Shown here: positions 1 through 9,073 of the stretch, piece by piece | Layout of the letters: each line of letters begins with the position of its first letter | How positions within the stretch are numbered: position 1 is the first letter of the stretch | Origin: Aquisalinus flavus | GTDB taxonomy: Bacteria > Pseudomonadota > Alphaproteobacteria > Caulobacterales > Parvularculaceae | Reading direction: 5' to 3' | NCBI RefSeq assembly: GCF_022559625.1 | Contig: NZ_CP042288.1 | Coordinates: 2,862,155-2,926,154 of the forward strand | Length of the DNA stretch: 64,000 bases | Program-made: the position numbers and the translations under genes | Notes under the pieces: generated by a model | The model's input: only the letters and a program-made list of their open reading frames with translations | Database searches by the model: none | What the model was told of the DNA's origin: nothing

Positions 1-2107
1 TATGGATCGCCTGTTTCAGGCGCTCCACGGCCGTTCGGCATTTTTCGTCGCCGCTCTCCACCAGCACATGCCACAGGCTACGTCTTCCGCGTCCATGGGC
101 GATGGCGAACAGGTCGTCGTCGCTAAAGCCGAAAAGCGGGCTCTTCAATACCTCGGCGAGGCTGAGATCATCCGTCTGCTGCAGGGCAAAGCGCGTCGCC
201 GAGCGCATGTCCTGCGCGGCGATATGGTCCATCAGCTTGACCCGGTCGGACCCGGCGGTCGGCACGCCCTCACTGACCAGCGCACGGACGATCTCCTGGA
301 ACACCCGCCCGCGGCTCTGGCACAGGATCATCACATCGCTCGGCCGCACCGGTCGTCCGCGTGCCGCCAGCATCTCGCCTTTGTCCAGCCAGTCCTTGAT
401 GGTCCGGGCAATATGGCGGGCGAGCACTTGCGCCGGGTCGTCCTGGCCCGGCGTGTCGACCGGCACGTGCCAGGGCTTGATCTCGGGCCTGTCGCTTTTC
501 TGGACCAGAGGCCACAGCTCGACATGGCCGGCATGGCCGATCCGCGCGGCCTGATGGCGCATGGGATTAACCTCGCTGACGCCGGTCGCGGCCAGGGCAT
601 CGGTGAACATCTCGTCGACAAAGCCGAGCACCGGCGCGGTCGAGCGAAACGAAACGGTCAGCTCCTCGATGCTGAAGGGCCGCTCCGCCGTTGTGATGAT
701 CTCGTTCAGGCGCGACTGCTGCGCCTGGAACAGGCCGACATCGGCGCCCTGGAAGGAATAGATCGATTGCTTCTCGTCGCCGACAACAAAGACAGTACGC
801 TGATCTTCTCGTGCGCCCTTGCCGGCGAAAAATTCCAGAAGCGGGCCCTCGATCACATTCCACTGGCTGCCGCTCGTATCCTGTGCCTCGTCGACCAGCA
901 AGTGGTCGATCCCCTGATCGAGCTTGTACAGCACCCATGTCGCCGCGCGGTCATGGAACAGCGCGGCCGTGCGGGCGATCAGGTCATCGAAATCGAGCAT
1001 GCCGCGCCGGGCCTTGTCCGCTTCATAGGCGTCGTACACGAACAAGGCGAGCCGGTAGAGCGCCCGGGTCGACTGGAAGATGTCGACGCCGTTCAGCATA
1101 TCTCTGGCCTGCTGCACGGTCTCGGCAATCTCCTGCAGGGTTTCATCGGCCCCCGGCACGGCTTTCTGGCCGGCCTTGTTGGTGAGGCGCTTGCGCGGAT
1201 CGCCCGCCTTGGTGAAGGCAAAACCCGTCGCCGCCTCGAAATGGGTTTCCGCATCGGTGCAGTGGCGCATCGCCCGGAGACTGGCAGCGGATGTCTTGTC
1301 GTCTTTCCCGCCTTCGTCGAGGGCATCGACACTGGCGTCGATGAAATCGTGCCAGGCTTCGCAGGCGGTCATCAGCTCGGCAAGGATGGTTGCCCGGTCA
1401 AGGGCCGGGTCGACCTCGAGATAGTCCGCCAACTGACTGAAAAAGGCATCAAGCCCGCCAGCGGCATGGACAGCAACGCCGATCTCCCGCCCGCGATTGG
1501 CGAGGAAGGCAATATGCCGGCGGATATCCTCCTCCTGCAGGCGGTCGGTGAGCAGCAGGAAATCGTCGCGCTCCTCCCCGCCATCGCGCCATAGCCGTTC
1601 GGCAAGACTGTCGATGATGGCGTCGATCCGGCCCGTCGCGTCGGCCTCCTCCATCACCGAGAAGCCGGGGGAAATGCCGGACTCCAGAGGAAAGCGCTTC
1701 AGTACGCTTTCGCAGAAGGAATGGATGGTCTGGATCTTCAGCCCGCCCGGCGCCTCCAGCGCCCGCGCGAACAGCTTGCGCGCATCGGAGAGGTCCTGTG
1801 CCGTGCGCGGTGCATCGTCGAGCTTGCGCAATTCCTCGCGCAGGTTCGCGTCATCCATCAGCGCCCAGCTGCCGAGGCGCCTGAACAGCCGGTCGGCCAT
1901 CTCCGCTGCTGCGGCCTTGGTAAAGGTGATGCACAAAAGCTTCGAGGGCTGATGACCGGCCAGCAACAGCCGCATGACCCGGTCGGTCAGCACCTTGGTC
2001 TTACCGGAACCGGCATTGGCTGCAACCCAGGCAGACCCGCCGGGTGCCGCCGCGCTGCGCTGGCTCGCCGTCGTGCGGGCAAGGAGCTGTTCGAGGGTCT
2101 CGCTCAT
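1..2107 (-). CDS. addA: AddA helicase-nuclease subunit (partial, C-terminus beyond window)
   Basis: AddA is the UvrD-like helicase and nuclease subunit of the AddAB complex, which resects double-strand breaks and loads RecA at recombination hotspots. About 702 residues are visible, read from an ATG at 2105-2107; the frame stays open to the window edge. Seen directly: Walker A GSGKT at residues 33-37, motif Ia QTIHSFCES, and the Walker B/motif III region with DEKQSIYSFQGAD. These are the standard superfamily 1A helicase motifs. The start overlaps the addB stop by 4 bases (ATGA), so the two are translationally coupled. The C-terminal nuclease domain, expected in a protein of roughly 1,150 residues, lies outside the window. 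Confidence 0.95.
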   Translation of the reverse strand, partial: MSETLEQLLARTTASQRSAAAPGGSAWVAANAGSGKTKVLTDRVMRLLLAGHQPSKLLCITFTKAAAAEMADRLFRRLGSWALMDDANLREELRKLDDAPRTAQDLSDARKLFARALEAPGGLKIQTIHSFCESVLKRFPLESGISPGFSVMEEADATGRIDAIIDSLAERLWRDGGEERDDFLLLTDRLQEEDIRRHIAFLANRGREIGVAVHAAGGLDAFFSQLADYLEVDPALDRATILAELMTACEAWHDFIDASVDALDEGGKDDKTSAASLRAMRHCTDAETHFEAATGFAFTKAGDPRKRLTNKAGQKAVPGADETLQEIAETVQQARDMLNGVDIFQSTRALYRLALFVYDAYEADKARRGMLDFDDLIARTAALFHDRAATWVLYKLDQGIDHLLVDEAQDTSGSQWNVIEGPLLEFFAGKGAREDQRTVFVVGDEKQSIYSFQGADVGLFQAQQSRLNEIITTAERPFSIEELTVSFRSTAPVLGFVDEMFTDALAATGVSEVNPMRHQAARIGHAGHVELWPLVQKSDRPEIKPWHVPVDTPGQDDPAQVLARHIARTIKDWLDKGEMLAARGRPVRPSDVMILCQSRGRVFQEIVRALVSEGVPTAGSDRVKLMDHIAAQDMRSATRFALQQTDDLSLAEVLKSPLFGFSDDDLFAIAHGRGRRSLWHVLVESGDEKCRTAVERLKQAIH

Positions 2108-5100
2108 TCGCTTTCTCCGCCGGCCGACCATTCGCCGCGCCGGGCAAGGTGGTCATAATCGCCATAATCGTCGCGATAGAACGGGCGCGGCTGCGACAGA
2201 TAGGGCTGGTCCGGATTGTTGAACTGCGTCAGCAGCTCGATGATCGCCGTCTCGGCCTCTTCCAGCTTCTCGCGGGCATCGTTGCCCATGGCGATGGTGT
2301 CCTTCGTGCGGGCATTGCGGTTCAGCACTTTGATATAGGCATAGCCGCTGACCCGGGGCGCGCCCTGGGGCAGCAGCCCGAAACCGCCGCGCTCGGCGAT
2401 GAGCCCTGTCAGTTGCAATTGCGGCGAGAATTTCTCCGCCTGCTTGTCCGTCGGCGGGTCGCCGGTCTTGTAGTCCTGGATGAACAGCGATCCGTCCGCT
2501 AGCTGATCGATCCGGTCGGCGCGCGCCTTCAGGGTCATGGTGCGCCCGGCAATCTCGAGGCTCGCCGCGCCCCGTCCCTCGATGATCAGCGGCTTGCCCT
2601 GGCTCAGCCTTTCGGCGTGATAATCGATGAACCAGCGGAAGCTGTCCTCCATCCGCGTCTGCCAGAAGGCGCGAATGGCGGGTTCCAGCCCGGCCTTGTC
2701 GAACAGCGCGTCGGCATAGGCGGTGAGGATCGCCATCGCATCATCCGGCATGGCCTCGGCGTGGTCGATCGCGAAGCGGGCGAACAAATGGTGATAGAAG
2801 CGCCCGCGCATCGCCAGCATCTGGTCGTCGGACAGGGGCGAGAGCTTGCGCAGGCTGAGGACATATCTGGCATAGATACTGTAGGGATCGCGCAGCAGCT
2901 TCTCGATGGCGGTGACATAGAAGGTGTCAGGTCGCGTATCGCCTGGCGGTGTCGGGCGCGGCGCGGTTGCGGGCTGCGGCGGGCCGGCATCGTCGAGCGC
3001 CTGGCTCCATCCCTCCAGCCTGTGGGTGACATCGACGCTGTCGAGCGTTTGCGTCGCCGTAAGGACGTTCTTGAGGCGGACGATCCAGCGTGACGGCTTG
3101 GCCGGCGCGCGGCCGGCCCGGCGGGCGCGGGTCAGCAATACGTCGGGTGCGCAGGCGAGCTGGGCGAAGTCATGGGCGGCAAGGCCGATCTGGCGCTCGG
3201 GCGAGGGCAGGCCGAGGGCGCGGCGCATCGGGCGCGACAGGAACGGGTCGGTCTCGCTGTCATCGGGCCAGATACCCTCGTTGAGCCCGCCGAGAATGAT
3301 GAGGTCGGCCTGTTGCAGACGCGCCTCCAGCGGGCCGAGGATGCGCAGGCGCGGATGGCCCTGTCCCTGCGGGCGCACCGGGGTGCCGGTAATCAGCGCC
3401 GTGAAGATATCGCTATAGGCGGCGCCTTCGCTATCGGGCAGCAGCGCCGCCTGTTCGTGCAGGGCGGTGAGCAACTGTGCGCCGGCCTCGCCATCGGCCC
3501 GGCTCCAGAGTATGTCAGTGCCCGGCTCATCCGGCCGCCCGGCCAGGGCCTCGGCTGCAGCGACATGCCGGGCAAGCTTCTCCTGCAGCGGCAGTCGTTC
3601 CACAGCGAAGGGCCCGGCGATCTCCTCCAGCCGCTCGATCAGGGGGCGGATCGCCGGCCAGTGGTCGGCCTCCCGCTCCATGTCATCGTCGTCGCGCGAG
3701 AGGGCGTCCCATTCCGCGCCATTGCGCAGGCGGTCTTTCAGGCTGGCGAAGCCGCGCCCCGGCGGCTGGCCGCGCAGGGCCCGGTCGATGGCGCTGACGG
3801 CGGGCAAATAATCCTCCGCCGCCATCCCGGCGCGCGCGAGCGGATGCTTCAGCAGGGCGAGCAGCGCCTGCGGCGCGTGCGGCTCTTCCAGCCACGCCGC
3901 TGCCAGGCGCAGGAAATTGCCGCGCGGCGTGTTGGCAAACGGCACGCCGGCGGAATCGTCCAGCGCGATATCCCAGCGGGCGAGGCGGGCGCTGACCCGG
4001 CGGGCGAGCGGCCGGTCAGGCGTGACCAGGATCGCTGTCTTGCCATCGGTCTCCAGTGCCTCGCGCAAGGCGATGGCGATGGCCTGAGCCTCGGCTTCCT
4101 CGTCCATCGCTTCGCACAGCGACAGGCCGGAGAGAGCGTCAGCAATATCCGTCTGTGAGCGGAACGCATCGAGCCGTTCGAGCCAGTCGCCGGTCGCCTC
4201 GGCGGGGCGCAAGGCGAGCGAGATCAGCGCGTGGCGGCCGGCCCTGCGGTCTGTCCTTGCCGCCTCTGCCAGCGGCCATTCCGGCACATCATGCCAGGCG
4301 GTACCGGCAAAATGCTGCTCCAACAGATATTTCAGGCCCGCCTGTGGGTGCGGGTCCTCGATCTCGGTCCACGCCGAGTCATCAAGCCGCGTGTCGAGCC
4401 CCGGCAGGATGACACAGCCGGCCGGCATGGCGGCGATGACGTTCATCAGCCGCGCAACCGCCGGCATGGAGCCAGTCGACCCGGCGAGGATGACCGGGTG
4501 CCGGGGCGGCGTGCCGCCGGCCTCAGCGTCCCACAGCGCCGTCAGGGCGTCGATGGTGCGGCGGCGATAATCCGCCGGGTCGAGCCGGCCATGGGCAGAC
4601 AGATGCGCCGGCCAGGCCTCGGTCACGATCTTGAGGAAGTCTATGGACAGCTGCCAGTGATGGGCGAAGCGCTCGGGCACCAGCGTCGCCAGTGCCGCGA
4701 ACGAGACTTGCTCCGTATAAAAAGAATCGAGCAGGCGGCAGAGCTCGTCGGCCGCAGACAGCGCCGTCGCCCAGGACGGCGCCGGACCGCCACCGGCAGT
4801 TTCGGCAGCCTGGCGCTGGAAGACGAGGCGGGCAAGCGTCAGCCGCCGTTCCATCGCGGTCAGCGGCGGCGGCAAATCCGTCCCAAGCCCATGGTGCGGC
4901 ACTGTCAGATCGGCGAGCAGCGTGTCATCCTCGCCGATATCGCCGAGCGTGCGAATGACCGGCAGCAAGGTCGCCGCCGGCGCCGGCCCGGCCTGGCGCA
5001 GGAACGCCTCGGCAAGGGAGCGTCCGGCCCGGCGCGTCGGCAGGAAGATGGTGACATCGGCCAGGCCCGCCGGGTTGCCGGCATATTGCCTGAGCAGATA

Positions 5101-5193
5101 GGCGGCGAGGTCGTCGAGAAAGGAGCGCGTCGGCGCAATGGTGTACAGCGCGGGGCTGCGCGCACATAATTCTTCCAGCGCCGGGACAACCAT
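2104..5193 (-). CDS. addB: AddB, double-strand break repair nuclease subunit
   Basis: Partner of AddA in the AddAB recombination complex. The protein of 1,029 residues matches the alphaproteobacterial AddB type: an inactivated helicase-like body, followed by a PD-(D/E)XK nuclease near residues 880-930 where RADRID...DYKTG supplies the catalytic Asp and Lys. I see no cysteine cluster beside the C-terminal nuclease such as Bacillus AddB uses for a 4Fe-4S staple. The ATG at 5191-5193 overlaps the stop of the upstream uridylyltransferase by one base (TGATG), and its own stop overlaps addA. The whole run tsaE to addA is therefore probably one transcript. Confidence 0.95.
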   Translation of the reverse strand: MVVPALEELCARSPALYTIAPTRSFLDDLAAYLLRQYAGNPAGLADVTIFLPTRRAGRSLAEAFLRQAGPAPAATLLPVIRTLGDIGEDDTLLADLTVPHHGLGTDLPPPLTAMERRLTLARLVFQRQAAETAGGGPAPSWATALSAADELCRLLDSFYTEQVSFAALATLVPERFAHHWQLSIDFLKIVTEAWPAHLSAHGRLDPADYRRRTIDALTALWDAEAGGTPPRHPVILAGSTGSMPAVARLMNVIAAMPAGCVILPGLDTRLDDSAWTEIEDPHPQAGLKYLLEQHFAGTAWHDVPEWPLAEAARTDRRAGRHALISLALRPAEATGDWLERLDAFRSQTDIADALSGLSLCEAMDEEAEAQAIAIALREALETDGKTAILVTPDRPLARRVSARLARWDIALDDSAGVPFANTPRGNFLRLAAAWLEEPHAPQALLALLKHPLARAGMAAEDYLPAVSAIDRALRGQPPGRGFASLKDRLRNGAEWDALSRDDDDMEREADHWPAIRPLIERLEEIAGPFAVERLPLQEKLARHVAAAEALAGRPDEPGTDILWSRADGEAGAQLLTALHEQAALLPDSEGAAYSDIFTALITGTPVRPQGQGHPRLRILGPLEARLQQADLIILGGLNEGIWPDDSETDPFLSRPMRRALGLPSPERQIGLAAHDFAQLACAPDVLLTRARRAGRAPAKPSRWIVRLKNVLTATQTLDSVDVTHRLEGWSQALDDAGPPQPATAPRPTPPGDTRPDTFYVTAIEKLLRDPYSIYARYVLSLRKLSPLSDDQMLAMRGRFYHHLFARFAIDHAEAMPDDAMAILTAYADALFDKAGLEPAIRAFWQTRMEDSFRWFIDYHAERLSQGKPLIIEGRGAASLEIAGRTMTLKARADRIDQLADGSLFIQDYKTGDPPTDKQAEKFSPQLQLTGLIAERGGFGLLPQGAPRVSGYAYIKVLNRNARTKDTIAMGNDAREKLEEAETAIIELLTQFNNPDQPYLSQPRPFYRDDYGDYDHLARRGEWSAGGESE

Positions 5194-5942
5194 CAGTGCA
5201 CGGTCCTCTCGTCTGCAGAGCCCGTGCCTCGAGCCAGCCTGGCCTCGGCCTGTTTCAACCCGTCAGGGTCGCCGACATGCATCCACGGCCCGTCATGGAT
5301 CAGGCCGAACATGCGCCCCTGTGCCATGGCCTTGTCCCAGAAGGCGCGGGTCGAGACCTTGCGCAGGCGCTCGTCGGCGAACAGGCGCGGATGGATCACC
5401 TGCAGGCCGGTGAAAACATATTTGACCGCAGACGGATCATCGTCCGGCCAACGGGCGCGGCTTTCCCCGTCGAGGATGAAATCGCCATCGCCGTCATAAC
5501 CGCTCGCCTGGTCGAGCGGGCAGAGCAGCAGCAGCGCATCCATCTCGTCGTCTGCCCACGCATTGGCAAGGCGCGCGCAGGCTTCCTCCTCGCCGCTGTC
5601 GAGCAGGATGGCATCGGTGTTGGTGCAATAGATCGGGTCGTCACCCAGGACCGGCGCGGCCTGGATCAGCGCACCGCCTGTCTCCATCGGCGCGGCGCGC
5701 TCGTCGGAAATGATCGTCCGCGGCACGGAGCGCCTGTCGAGATGATCTTCCAGCTGCTCGGCGAGATAGTGGACATTGACGACCGCCTTCTCGACACCGG
5801 CGGCAAAGAACCGGTCGAGCACATAGTCGATCAGCGGCTTGCCTGCCACGGGAATGAGCGGCTTGGGACAAGTATCCGTCAGCGGCCGCATGCGGGTGCC
5901 GAGACCGGCGGCGAGGACCATGGCGGTATGAATCCGTGTCAT
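5193..5942 (-). CDS. Sugar-1-phosphate nucleotidyltransferase, MurU-like
   Basis: Nucleotidyltransferase of 249 residues, with the N-terminal signature VLAAGLGTRMRPLT and the PKPLIPVAGKP lysine motif of NTP-transferase enzymes. In Pseudomonas, MurU makes UDP-MurNAc from MurNAc-1-phosphate in a fosfomycin-insensitive cell-wall recycling route, and its substrate comes from the kinase AmgK. The gene directly upstream here is an AmgK-like phosphotransferase whose stop overlaps this start by 4 bases. That pairing supports the MurU assignment; mannose-1-phosphate guanylyltransferase activity is the main alternative. Family membership is clear, the substrate is inferred from context. Confidence 0.85.
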   Translation of the reverse strand: MTRIHTAMVLAAGLGTRMRPLTDTCPKPLIPVAGKPLIDYVLDRFFAAGVEKAVVNVHYLAEQLEDHLDRRSVPRTIISDERAAPMETGGALIQAAPVLGDDPIYCTNTDAILLDSGEEEACARLANAWADDEMDALLLLCPLDQASGYDGDGDFILDGESRARWPDDDPSAVKYVFTGLQVIHPRLFADERLRKVSTRAFWDKAMAQGRMFGLIHDGPWMHVGDPDGLKQAEARLARGTGSADERTVH

Positions 5943-7023
5943 GACGATAGCAGCTCCGGCATATACTCGGCGATCCAGTCCTTCAGCGGCGCTGCCTCTG
6001 GCCGGGCGAGGTCGCGGGCGAAATGGCCGCGTACACGCGGCATGAAACCTTCATAGCGCTTCTTGGCATCGCGTACGACGAGGCGGGCGAAGACGCCGAG
6101 GATCTTGGCATTGCGCTGCGCCGCCAGGATCGCGTAATCGCGCGCGAACGCGGCCCGGTCGAATCCGCCGGCCTGGTCGCGGCCATCCATATAGCGTGCG
6201 AGCATCATCTCGACGGTTGCCGCGCTGACATCGCGGCGGGCATCTTCGGCGAGCGAGACGAGGTCGTAGGCGCCATGGCCGTAAAGCCCGTCCTGGAAAT
6301 CGATCAGGCCGACGCGCTGCAGCGGGCTGTCGCCCTCCTTCTCCAGCCACAGGATATTTTCCGCATGATAGTCGCGCAGGACCAGCGTATGCGGGGCGCT
6401 CAGCGAGGACAGCATCTGCCGCCAGGCGGAGCGATAGGCTTCGATCGCCCGATCGGGGGCCTTGCCGCCGCGCAGCCACGGCCAGTACCACTCGACCAGC
6501 AAATTCGCCTCGGCCATCAGTGCGGTCTCGTCGTAATCGAGCAATGTGTAATCGACGGCGACCGGTTGCGGCAGGCGTGTTGCGTGCAGATGCACCAGCA
6601 CATCGGCGGCGCGCGCATAGAGGTCATGTTCCTCGGCGCCCTTGTCGATGGCGCGCACATAAAGATCGTCGCCGAGGTCTTCCAGCAGCGCAAATCCGTG
6701 ATCGGCATCGGCGGCGTAGATCTCCGGCGCATGCAGTCCGGAATCTCTCAATATGCCGGCGAGCGTGGTGAAGGCGTGCAGGTTCGCCCCGGCAAGGCGC
6801 GCCTGCGCATTATAGCCGAGCAGGGCGCGTTGGGACGGGGTCGCGTCCGGCGGGCAGGAGGCGCTTTCCGCGGCGGGTGGGGCATTCATCAGGATCGCCT
6901 TGCGCCCGTCGAGCGTCAGGCGATGATAGCTGCGCGTCGAGGCATCGCCGGTGATCGCCGCGCGATGGGCGGCGAGCCAGCCGGCCTCTTCGAGGAAAGC
7001 CTTTTCAAGATTGTCGCGTTCGG

Positions 7024-7027
<4 letters not shown>
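5939..7027 (-). CDS. Aminoglycoside-phosphotransferase-fold kinase, AmgK-like (anomeric MurNAc/GlcNAc kinase)
   Basis: Kinase of 362 residues of the APH/choline-kinase fold. The catalytic loop reads RDYHAENILW (Asp and Asn in the expected spacing) and is followed by the metal-binding segment IDFQD. In Pseudomonas and Caulobacter, AmgK phosphorylates the anomeric hydroxyl of MurNAc or GlcNAc; the adjacent MurU-like gene uses the product. The start is a GTG at 7025-7027 that overlaps the tsaE stop by 4 bases (GTGA). An antibiotic-resistance role is unlikely given the conserved position between tsaE and murU. Confidence 0.85.
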
Positions 7028-8061
<1,034 letters not shown>

Positions 8062-8074
8062 AGTTCACTGAATC

Positions 8075-8127
8075 AGGTCAGCTTTCTGCGTTTGACTGAT
8101 TCAATTTGAGCACAGGTTGATCCAGGC
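8075..8127. repeat. Dispersed palindromic repeat, copy 1
   Basis: A 53-base intergenic element that matches the stretch at 24627-24679 at 44 of 53 positions. In this copy the outer arms are degraded, but TGAATCAG (8069-8076) and CTGATTCA (8096-8103) form a perfect 8-base inverted repeat. It sits 14 bases after the ferredoxin stop and before mmcB. It resembles a REP-type element, but no known family is recognised. Confidence 0.7.
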
Positions 8128-8171
8128 GGCAAAAACGCCGCGCCTATCGGCTTGACGGAAAAGCTCTCCCG

Positions 8172-8186
8172 TTGTTTAGTGAACAA
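8172..8186 (+). promoter_or_regulatory. Near-palindrome immediately upstream of mmcB
   Basis: TTGTTTAGTGAACAA has perfect 5-base arms (TTGTT/AACAA) and ends directly before the preferred ATG of mmcB. It could be an operator or part of the ribosome-binding region. It does not match the alphaproteobacterial LexA box GTTC-N7-GTTC, although mmcB is SOS-controlled in Caulobacter. Confidence 0.3.
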
Positions 8187-8672
8187 ATGAAGAACGACAT
8201 GGCCTCTTTCAACTGGATGGCTGCGGCCGATGCTGTCGTGCCCGCAGCGGGCGCGCAGAGCGCTGCGCGTCCCGACACGACGATGGCGATCACGCGCGGC
8301 GCGGCGCGGCTGTTGACGGACATGGGTTTCGCCCTTGTGCCTGAACTGACCCTGCCCAATGGCCGGCGTGCGGACCTCGCGGGACTCAGCCGGAAGGGGC
8401 GCATCGTGATCGTCGAAGTCAAATCCTGCCGCGAGGATTTTGCGGCAGACGCGAAATGGCCGTCCTATCTGGAGTTCTGTGACCAGTTCTATTTCGCCAC
8501 CGGCACCAACTTTCCGGCCAGCGTTCTGCCGGCTGGCGAGGGACGCATCATTGCCGATGCCTATGGCGGCGCCATCGTCACCGACGCGGCAGAGCGTTCG
8601 CTGTCCGGCGCGCGGCGCAAGGCGCTGACCCTGCGCTTTGCCCGCCAGGCGGCCTTCCGGTTGACACCGTAA
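8187..8672 (+). CDS. mmcB: MmcB family DNA repair protein
   Basis: Protein of 161 residues of the MmcB-like (PF06319) family, which has a restriction-endonuclease-like PD-(D/E)XK core. The visible core is RRADLAGL...IVIVEVKSC, giving the Asp and the E-x-K of the fold. In Caulobacter crescentus, mmcB is SOS-induced and contributes to mitomycin C resistance. I took the ATG at 8187; an in-frame TTG at 8172 would add five residues but would lie inside a palindrome. No canonical LexA box is visible upstream, so SOS control is not shown here. Confidence 0.88.
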   Translation: MKNDMASFNWMAAADAVVPAAGAQSAARPDTTMAITRGAARLLTDMGFALVPELTLPNGRRADLAGLSRKGRIVIVEVKSCREDFAADAKWPSYLEFCDQFYFATGTNFPASVLPAGEGRIIADAYGGAIVTDAAERSLSGARRKALTLRFARQAAFRLTP

Positions 8673-9016
8673 AGACTGCCGCCTTTCCTGACCGGTTTTT
8701 ACTTGGGGATGCCGGCTGTCTGCCAGATGTCCGTATGGGGATCACAGTCGAGACAATCCTGTGGTGCACAACAACGGGCCGCTTACGCACTATTCATCGC
8801 AAAAGCACCGAATAGTGAGCGCTCGCTATTGCCAGCGCGACGGTTACATGACTATGATCGCGCCATGGCAGCGTCCTTACGCTTTGGCGTAAAGAGGTTC
8901 ACTCTCTCCCCCGAAATGAACTTTCTTCGGGACGCTGCCGCCTAACCCCCCCCCTCGCCCGCACCGTGTTATGTTCTGTGATCAATTCAAGGTTTCAGAC
9001 CTGCATCCCTGCAAGT
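8673..9016. other. Gene-free stretch with several hairpins; candidate structured RNA
   Basis: No convincing gene lies between mmcB and the M16 peptidase end. The stretch holds consecutive inverted repeats: CACTATTC/GAATAGTG (8788-8817), a near-palindrome at 8811-8830, GCGCGA/TCGCGC (8836-8863), and a 73-base unit at 8867-8939. That last unit is closed by a perfect 10-base stem (GGCAGCGTCC/GGACGCTGCC) around two inner hairpins, TTACGC/GCGTAA with a 4-base loop and GTTCA/TGAAC. The last unit is a plausible three-way junction. A run of C follows at about 8946. Strand is undetermined and no Rfam-type motif is recognised. An 80-codon frame at 8703-8945 overlaps these repeats and looks spurious. 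Confidence 0.5.
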
Positions 9017-9050
9017 AAAAAGCGCCCCGGTCCGGGGCGCTTTTGTTTTT
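9017..9050. terminator. Bidirectional intrinsic terminator
   Basis: An 11-base perfect stem (AAAAGCGCCCC / GGGGCGCTTTT) with a 5-base loop and T-runs on both strands. It serves the minus-strand M16 peptidase gene ending at 9074 and any plus-strand transcript arriving from mmcB or the hairpin region. Confidence 0.85.
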
Positions 9051-9073
9051 CTCCGTAGGCTGATCTCGAAAGG

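Noticed and set aside
2-1594. 530-codon plus-strand frame opposite addA
   Set aside because: It is the antisense shadow of a high-GC gene; the minus strand has complete helicase motifs.
8703-8945. 80-codon plus-strand frame after mmcB
   Set aside because: It runs through dense inverted repeats, has no ribosome site and no family likeness; the RNA-like structure explains the stretch better.
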